64,000 nt of DNA from Streptomyces sp. NBC_01267. Its GTDB lineage: Bacteria; Actinomycetota; Actinomycetes; Streptomycetales; Streptomycetaceae. A program made the position numbers and the translations under genes. The notes below the pieces were generated by a model that saw nothing but the letters and a program-made list of their open reading frames with translations, was not told the DNA's origin and searched no databases. Position 1 is the stretch's first letter. The number at the start of each line of letters is the position of its first letter. This document shows positions 18,538 to 27,500 of the stretch, in pieces. The stretch lies in NCBI RefSeq assembly GCF_036241575.1, contig NZ_CP108455.1, forward strand, positions 6,245,001 to 6,309,000, given 5' to 3'.

Positions 18538-21500
18538 GAGCCGATCGCGATCGTCGGCATGAGCTGCCGCCTGCCCGGTGACGTCGCGTCGCCCGAGCAG
18601 CTGTGGAGCCTGCTGGACGACGGCACCGACGCCGTGGGCGGATTCCCGACCGACCGCGGCTGGGACCTGGAGTCGCTGTACGACCCGGACCCCGACCAGC
18701 CGGGCACCTGCTACACCACGCAGGGCGGCTTCCTCCACGACGCGGCGGAGTTCGACCCGGAGCTGTTCGGGCTGAGCCCGCGCGAGGCACTGGCCACCGA
18801 CCCGCAGCAGCGGCTCCTGCTGGAGGCGTCGTGGGAGGCGCTGGAGCGCGCGGGGATCAGCCCGGCCTCGCTGCGGGGCAGCCGCACCGGGGTCTACGTC
18901 GGCGTGATGTACAACGACTACGCCACCCGCGTCCTGCGCCCGCCGAAGGGCATGGAGGGCCACATCGGCAACGGCAGTTCGCCGAGCATCGCCTCCGGCC
19001 GGGTCGCTTACACCCTCGGCCTGGAGGGCCCCGCCGTCACACTGGACACCGCCTGCTCGTCGTCGCTCGTGTCGATCCATCTGGCCTGCCAGGCCCTGCG
19101 GTCGGGGGAGTGTTCGCTGGCCCTGGCGGGCGGCGTGACGGTGATGTCCACGCCGGTCACCTTCGTACAGTTCAGCAGGCACCGGGGGCTGGCACCGGAC
19201 GGACGCTGCAAGTCGTTCGCGGACGGCGCCGACGGTACGGGCTGGTCCGAGGGCGTCGGCCTGCTCGCGCTGGAACGGCTGTCGGAGGCGCGGCGCAAGG
19301 GCCACCGCGTCCTGGCCGTGATCCGCGGCACCGCCGTGAACCAGGACGGCGCCAGCAGTGGCCTCACCGCCCCGAACGGCCCGTCCCAGCAGCGGGTCAT
19401 CCGGCAGGCGCTGGACAACGCGGGCCTGACGCCCGCCGACGTGGACGCCGTCGAGGCGCACGGCACGGGCACCTCGCTGGGCGATCCGATCGAGGCACAG
19501 GCGCTGCTGGCGACGTACGGCCGGGACCGGCCGGACGACCGCCGGCTCTGGCTGGGTTCGCTGAAGTCGAACCTCGGGCACACCCAGGCCGCCGCCGGTG
19601 TGACCGGAGTGATCAAGATGGTCATGGCGATGCGGCACGGGAAGCTGCCGAAGACCCTGCATGTGGACGCGCCGTCCCGGCACGTGGACTGGTCGGCGGG
19701 TGGCGTACGGCTGCTGACGGACGCGCAGCCGTGGCCCGAGCTGGACCGGCCCCGGAGAGCCGGTGTGTCGGCGTTCGGGGTCAGCGGGACCAACGCGCAT
19801 CTGATCGTCGAGGAGGCCCCCCGGGCCGGGGCGGACGAAGCGGCCGGGACGGCAGGACCGGCTTCGGCTGGGACTGCTGAGACTACTGAGAGGGCTGAGG
19901 CTGCTGGGTCGGCCGAGGCTGTTGGGGCGGCTGAGGAACACGCGTACCGGCCGATGCCCGCCGTTCCCTGGGTGGTGTCGGCGAAGACGGCGGACGGAGT
20001 CGCCGCCCAGGCGCAGCGGCTGCTGGCCGCAGTGACCGACGGCGCTCCACTGGACATCGGCTTCTCGCTGGCCACGACGCGCGCGCCGCTCGACCACCGT
20101 GCCGTCGCGGTCGGCACCGACCGGAACGCACTGCTCGCCGGACTCTCCGCGATCGCCGCGGGGGAGAGCGCCCCCGGTGTGGTGCGCGGGCGCGCCACCG
20201 GTGGCTCCGTCGCGTTCATGTTCAGCGGTCAGGGATCCCAACGCATCGGTATGGGGCGCGAGTTGTACGAGGCGTTCCCGGTGTTCGCTGCGGCTCTCGA
20301 CGAGATCTGCGCGCACTTCGACACCGACACCGGCCCCGACACCGGCCCCGACACCGGCACGGCTACGGAGGCCGACTCCGCTACCGGCACCGGCCCGTCG
20401 CTGCGGACCGTGATGTTCGAGCCGGTCGACGGATCCGGTGAGAGTGGCCTGCTCGACCGCACCGGTTACACACAACCCGCCCTGTTCGCCCTGGAAGTGG
20501 CTCTCTTCCGGCTGCTCGAATCCTGGGGGGTGCGGCCGGACCGGCTGATCGGTCACTCCATCGGCGAGCTGTCGGCCGCCCACGTGGCGGGCGTGTTGTC
20601 CCTGCCGGACGCCTGCCGACTGGTCGCCGCGCGCGGTCGCCTGATGCAGGCGCTGCCCTCCGGCGGCGCGATGATCGCGGTACGCGCCACCGAGGCGGAG
20701 GTGACACCGCTGCCGGCCGACGGGGTGTCCATCGCCGCGATCAACGCCGCCGGTTCGGTCGTGCTCTCCGGCGACGAGGACGCGGTCCTGCGGGCCGCCG
20801 AGCCGTTCGCCGGGCGAGGCACCCACCGCCTGACGGTCAGCCATGCCTTCCACTCGCACCGCATGGAGCCGATGCTCGCCGAATTCCGCGCGGTGGCCGA
20901 GTCGGTGGAGTATCTGCGGCCCCGGATCCCGGTCGTGTCCAATCTGACCGGTGATGTCGTCGACACGTTCACCGCCGACCACTGGGTACGCCATGTGCGC
21001 GAGGCGGTGCGCTTCGCCGACGGCATCGGACGGCTGCACGCGCTCGGCACGACCCGCTTCGTCGAACTCGGACCCGCCGGGCCGCTCTGCGCGGCCGTCG
21101 CCGACGACCTGCCGGAGCAGTGCCTCGTACAGCCGCTGCTGCGCAAGGACGTTCCCGAGGCCCAGGCCCTGACGGACGCGGTCGCCCAGCTGTGGGCCCG
21201 CGGTGTGCAGCCCGACTGGGCGGAGTTCTACGGCGGCACCGGAGCGGCCACCGTGGACCTGCCCACCTTCGCGTTCCAGCGGCGCCGTTTCTGGCTCGAT
21301 GTGCCGCTGACCCGGCAGGACCTCGCCGCCGGGCACCCACTGCTCGGCGTCCGGATGGAACGCGCCGACGCGGACGGGTTCGTGTTCGGCGGCGAGCTGT
21401 CCGTACGCACCCATCCCTGGCTGGCCGACCACCGGGTCTCCGACCGGATCCTGGTGCCCGGCACGGCCTTCCTCGAACTCGCGCTGCGGGCCGGTGGGCA

Positions 21501-24500
21501 GATCGGTTGCGCCCGCGTCGACGAACTGGTCCTCACCGAACCGCTGGCCCTCACCGCGACCGACCGGATCTCCCTCCAGGTCGTGATCGGCGCCGCCGAC
21601 CCGAACGGCGGCAGGACGGTCACCGGGTACTCCCGGCAGGACCTGAAGAGCGGTGACGCGGAAGCCGAAGCGGGCGGCAGGGACCGCCCGTGGACCCGCC
21701 ACTTCACCGGCTCGCTGGCCCCCGACACCGGCAGTGACGGCCTCGCCGAGAACGGCCCCACCGAGTACGGCCCGGCCGCATGGCCACCGCCCGGTGCGGA
21801 GCCCGTCGACACCGAGCGGCTCTACGAGGAGCTGGCCGCCGCCGGACTGGCGTACGGCCCGCTGTTCCGGGGGCTGCGCGCGGCCTGGCGCAGCGGAGAG
21901 CAGATCCACGCCGAGGTCGAACTGCCCGAGACCCACCAAGTGGACGCCGAGCGGTACGAGTTGCACCCGGCGCTGCTCGACGCCGCCCTGCACGCGGCAG
22001 CGGCCGGACAGGCCCTGGGCGAGGACGCCCCGACCGCCGCGGTCCCCTTCACCTGGTCCGGAGTCTCGGTGCGCACGCCCGGCGCCGCCGCCTTGCGGGT
22101 CACCCTGAGCCGCCCCTCGGACCGGTCGCTCGCCCTCACAGCCACCGACGGCAACGGTGTCCCCGTACTCTCCGTCGACTCGCTGCAACTGCGCCCCCTG
22201 GCCGAACAGGGGGTGGGCGGGTTGCCGGGCCACTTCGACGCACTGTTCCGGCTGGAGTGGCAGGAGCTGCCCGCCGGACTGCCCGAGGGCGCGGAACAGC
22301 CCGCGGAAGCACCGGAGATCGTGGACCTGCCCGGCGGCTCCGAACTGCCCGGAGATCCGCACGAGGCGGTACGGGAAGCCGTGCACCGCACCCTCGCCGT
22401 GCTCCAGGCCCGGCTCGCCGAACCCATGGGCGCCACGCCGCTCGTGCTGCGTACGCGTGGTGCGGTGCAACTGCCGGGGGAGAGCGGCAGGATCGCCCCG
22501 CACGCGGCGGCCGTCCAGGGCCTGGTCCGCTCCGCGCAGTCCGAGAACCCCGACCGGTTCGTGCTGATCGACGTGGGTGACGGGACCGATGGCGCCGATG
22601 GGGCTGACGGGACCAATGGGGCCGACGGGACCGACATGGCCGACGGGTTGGCCGGGGCCGAACCTGTGATCACCGCGCAGGCCGTCGCGTACGACGAACC
22701 GCAGCTGATGGTCAGGGACGGCCGCTGGTACGCACCCCGGCTGGCCCGGGTTCCCGCGCTCCCCGGGGCGATCCGCCCGGATCAGGCCGGATCAGGACCC
22801 GCCGCCTTCGACCCGGACGGCACGGTCCTGGTCACCGGCGCCACCGGCAGGCTGGGCCGTGCACTCTGCCAGCACCTGGTGGCCGTGCACGGTGTCCGGC
22901 ACCTCCTGCTGATCAGCCGCTCCGGGGCGGATTCCGCCGGTGCGGCCGAACTCCTCGGCCTGGACGCCGAAGTCACCCTCGTGGCCTGCGACGTGGCGGA
23001 CCGGGCCGCGCTCGGCGCGGCGCTCGACACGGTCCCGGCCGACCACCCGCTGACCGCGGTCATCCATCTCGCGGGCACGCTCGACGACGGAATCGTCCAG
23101 TCGCTGACGCCGGAACGGATCGACGCCGTACTGGCCCCGAAGGTGTCCGGTGCGCTGAACCTGCACGAGCTGACCCGGGAGGCGGACCTCTCGGCGTTCG
23201 TCCTGTTCGCCTCGGCGGCCGGTACGTTCGGTGGACCCGGTCAGGGCAACTACGCAGCCGCCAATGCCTACTTGGATGCGCTGGCCGACCACCGCCGCCG
23301 TACCGGCCTGCCCGGTATGTCGCTGGCCTGGGGGCTGTGGGAGGGCGACGACGGCATGGTCGGCGGCCTGACCGACGCGGACCTGGAGCGCGCCGGGAGC
23401 ATCGGAGTGCTCAGCCTGACCGGCCCGGACGGGCTCGCGCTGTTCGACGCGGCTCTCCGGCGCGACGAGGCCGGACTGGTGCCCGTCGCCTTCGACTTCT
23501 CGCTGCTGCGCGCGCAGGCGGGCCGGCTGGCCCTCCCCTCACTGCTGCGCGGGCTGGTACGGAAGCCGGTGTCCGTACCCGCCACGGCCGCCCGCCCCGG
23601 CGCCGGTACCCTTTCCGGCGTCCGTACCCGCTCCGGTGTCCGTCCGGTCGCGATGATCGATGTCGTACGCTCCCGGGTCGCCGCGGTCCTGCGGTACACA
23701 TCGGCGAGTGCCGTCGACTCCGACCGGGCCTTCTCCGAGCTGGGCTTCGACTCGCTGATGGCGGTCGAACTGCGCAACCAGCTCAGCGAGGAGACCGGCG
23801 TCCGGCTGCCCGCCTCGGTGATCTTCGACCAGCCCACCCCGGCCGCGCTGGCGGCGCACCTGGAGTCACTGTCGGGCGACGGGGAGGCCGTACCCGGGGA
23901 CCGCGCCGCCGCCGTGCCCGCGACGGGCGGCGCCGACCCCGAGGAGCCGATCGCGATCGTGGGCATGGCCTGCCGACTGCCCGGCGGTGTCGAGTCGCCC
24001 GAAGAGCTGTGGGAGCTGGTGCTGCGTGGCGAGGACGCCATCGTGCCGATGCCGGACAACCGCGGCTGGGACATCGACGGCCTCTTCGACCCGGACCCGG
24101 AACAGGCGGGCACCAGCTACGTGCGCGAGGGCGGCTTCCTGGCGGGGGCCGACCTGTTCGACCCGTCGCTGTTCGGGATATCGCCGCGCGAGGCGCTCGC
24201 CATGGACCCGCAGCAGCGCCTCCTGCTCGAATCCTCCTGGGAGTTGTTCGAGCGGGCCGGAATCCCGGCCCGCTCGCTGAAGGGCAGCAGAACCGGAGTG
24301 TTCGTCGGCCTGATGTACACCGACTACCCGGTTCTGCTGCACGGGCGCAAGCACGACCTGGAGGGCCATCTGGGCAACGGCAGCGCGGGCAGCGTCGCCT
24401 CCGGCCGTATCGCCTACACGTACGGGCTCGAAGGCCCGGCCGTCACCGTCGACACCGCCTGCTCCTCGTCCCTGGTGGCGATGCACTGGGCGGCCAACGC

Positions 24501-27500
24501 GCTGCGCTCCGGCGAGTGCTCGCTCGCGGTGGCCGGTGGCGCCACCGTCATGTCGACCCCCACGGTCTTCCTGGAGTTCAGCAGGCAGCGCGGCCTCGCC
24601 ACCGACGGCCGGTGCAAGCCCTTCGCGGAGGGCGGGGACGGTACGAGCTGGGGCGAGGGCGTGGGGCTCCTCCTGCTGGAACGGCTCTCCGACGCCCGCC
24701 GCAACGGACACCAGGTGCTGGGCGTCGTCCGAGGGTCCGCGGTGAACTCCGACGGCGCGTCCAACGGCCTGACCGCGCCCAACGGCCCCTCGCAGCAGCG
24801 GGTGATCCGCCAGGCACTGGCGAACTCCGGGCTCGACGCCGTCGACATCGACACCGTGGAGGCGCACGGTACGGGGACCCCGCTGGGCGATCCCATCGAG
24901 GCGCAGGCGCTGATCGCCACGTACGGCCAGGACCGGCCGGCCGACGTGCCCCTGCTGGTCGGGGCGCTCAAGTCGAACCTGGGCCACACCCAGGCGGCGG
25001 CGGGGGTCGCGGGCGTCATCAAGACCGTGATGGCCATGCGGCACGGGGTACTGCCGAAGATCCTGCACCTGGACGCGCCGTCGTCCCGGGTGGACTGGGA
25101 GGACGGCGCGGTACGGCTGCTGGACCGGAACCAGGACTGGCCGGACACCGGACGCCCGCGCCGCGCCGCTGTGTCGTCCTTCGGGATCAGTGGCACCAAC
25201 GCCCATGTGGTGCTGGAGCAGGCGGCCGACGAGGACGTACGGAAGGACCGGACCGGGACCGACCGGACCGGGACCGACCGGACCGGGACCGACCGGACCG
25301 GGACCGACCGGACCGGGGCCGACCGGGCCGGGACCGACACGGCCTTGAGCGACACGGCCTTGAGCGACACGGCCTTGAGCGACACGGCCGGGACCGGCGT
25401 GACGGGGGCCGATCCGATCGCGACCGAGGTGACCGCGACCGAGGCGACCGGCCCGGCCGGGTCCGGCGGCGGGCACCGGCCCGTGCCCGTCGTCTGGCCG
25501 CTGTCCGCGCCGAGCGTGCCCGCCCTGCGCAGGCAGGCGGCCCGGCTGCTCCCGAGGGCGCAGGTCCTGGCCCCGGCCGACGTCGGCCTGTCGCTGGTCA
25601 CCACGCGGTCCCCGTTCGACCACCGGGCGGTGATCGTCGGCTCCGACCGGGCGGAACTGCTCGACGGACTGCGCGCCCTGGCGGCCGGTGAGCCGATCGG
25701 CAACCTCGTCGAGGGCGTCGCCGGGCCGGGTACCAAGCCGGTCTTCGTCTTCCCCGGACAGGGGTCCCAATGGGCCGGTATGGCCGCCGAGTTGCTCGAC
25801 TCCTCGCCGGTCTTCGCCGCGTCCGTCGCCCGCTGCGAGAGGGCGCTGTCGGAGTTCGTCGACTGGAAGCTCACGGACGTACTGCGCGGTGCACCCGGTG
25901 CGCCGGGCCTGGAGGGCGACGACGTGGTGCAGCCCGCGACGTTCGCGGTCACCGTCTCGCTCGCCGAACTGTGGCAGGCCCACGGAGTGCGGCCCGCCGC
26001 CGTCGTCGGACACTCGCAGGGCGAGATGGCGGCGGCCTGCTTCGCCGGTGCGCTCTCGCTGCGCGACGCCGCCCGGGTCGTGTGTCTGCGCGGGCGCGAG
26101 GTCACCGCGCTCGCCGGACGCGGCGGCCTGGTGTCGGTCGAGGCGTCCCCCGCCCGGACGGAGGAACTGCTGCAGCCGTACGCGGACCGGCTGGTCCTCG
26201 GTGCGGTCAACAGCCCCCGCGCCGTCGTGGTCTCCGGGGACGACGACGCGCTGGAGTCCTTCGTCTCCGACTGCCGCGACCTGGGCATCCGTACCAAGCG
26301 CGTGCCCATCAACTACGCCTCGCACTCGTCGCACGCGGACGCCATCGAGGACCGCCTCGCGGACGTGCTGGGCCCGGTCGCCGCCGGGGCGCCGGAGGTG
26401 CCGTTCTTCTCCACGGTGACCGCCGACTGGGCGGACAGCCTTCCGCTCGACGCCGGTTACTGGTTCGAGAACCTGCGCCGGCCGGTGCGCTTCGCCGAAT
26501 CCGTCCGGGCACTCGCCGAGCAGGGCTTCGGACCGATGATCGAGGTGAGCGCGCACCCGGTCCTCACCAGCGCCGTCGAGGAGACTCTGGCCGACGGTGA
26601 CAGCGGTAGCGGTGAGCGCGGTGCGGGCGGCTGCGCGGTCGGCTCGCTCCGCCGCCAGGACGGCGGGCTCCCCCGTTTCCTCCAGTCCCTCGGGGAGGCG
26701 TACGCGGTCGGTGCCGCGGTCGACTGGCGCCGCGTCTTCGACGGCACCGACGCGCAGCCGGTGGACCTGCCCTCGTACGCCTTCCACCGGCAGCGGTTCT
26801 GGCCGGAGTTCGACGAACCGGCCCCGGAGACCGCCGCGGACCCGCAGGAGGACGAGTTCTGGCAGGCCGTGCAGGAGCAGGACGTCGACGCGGTCGCCGA
26901 ACGGATCGGCCTGGGCCGTCAGGAGCTGGAGACGGTGCTCCCCGCGCTGTCCCGCTGGCACGTCGGGCGCCGGGTCCGCTCCACCCTGGACACCTGGCGC
27001 TACCGCACGGAGTGGGTGCCGGTACGGCCCGCAGACGTGGCCTCGCTGTCCGGCAACTGGCTGGTACTGCGCTCCGGGACTGGTACCGACAGCGAAAGCG
27101 ACACCGGCACCGGCACCGGCACCGAGCAGGCCACGGCAGAGCTGGTGGACGAAGCGGTCCGCGCGCTGGCCGCCGCAGGAGCCCAGGTCACCGAACTCCC
27201 CCTGAATGCAGGGGACTTGACGGATGGACCGGGGGCTTCGGAGGAGGAAGCGAACCGCCTCGCCGACCGGATCCGCACCGCGTGCGGTGCCACCCCTCTC
27301 GCCGGGGTGCTCTGCCTCACCGGCCTCGACGAGACCCCGGCCGATGGGTACGCCGTGCTCCCCACCGGACTCCGGCTCTGCCTGGCCGCCGTCCGCGCGC
27401 TGACCGTCCTGGAGAGCGAGGCACCCTTCTGGGTCGCGACCTCGGGAGCGGTCGGTACCGGCCAGGACGACCCGCCGCGGCGTCCGACCCAGGCGCTGAT

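Larger units (their letters stand above)
18538..23875 (+). other. Module C1: KS-AT(malonyl)-DH-KR(B-type)-ACP
   Basis: KS Cys at 19054 (residue 205). The AT Ser is at 20557 in GHSIGE and HAFH at 20842-20853, so malonyl-CoA is expected. About 25 residues of Asp/Thr/Gly-rich repeat are inserted in this AT before the active site. The DH His is at 21430 (HxxxDxxxxP variant) and Asp at 21979 in DAALH. The KR motif starts at 22819, LDD at 23080-23088, Tyr at 23251, B-type. The first Ser of the usual SS pair is Ala, but the catalytic Ser at Tyr-13 is kept. The ACP Ser is at 23752. Expected unit: CH=CH. Confidence 0.92.

Noticed and set aside
16492..22503. 2003-codon open frame on the minus strand (and other long minus-strand frames at 2635-5517, 10951-15042, 23866-28755, 32216-36658, 50595-54311, 61254-63965)
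   Set aside because: They lie antisense to PKS domains, follow their codon structure, have no recognisable domains, and are rich in Arg/Gly/His/Pro. High G+C makes antisense frames stop-poor.
25246..25380. CRISPR-like array
   Set aside because: Units are 15 bp, directly adjacent without spacers, and in frame within a PKS linker, so this is a coding minisatellite.
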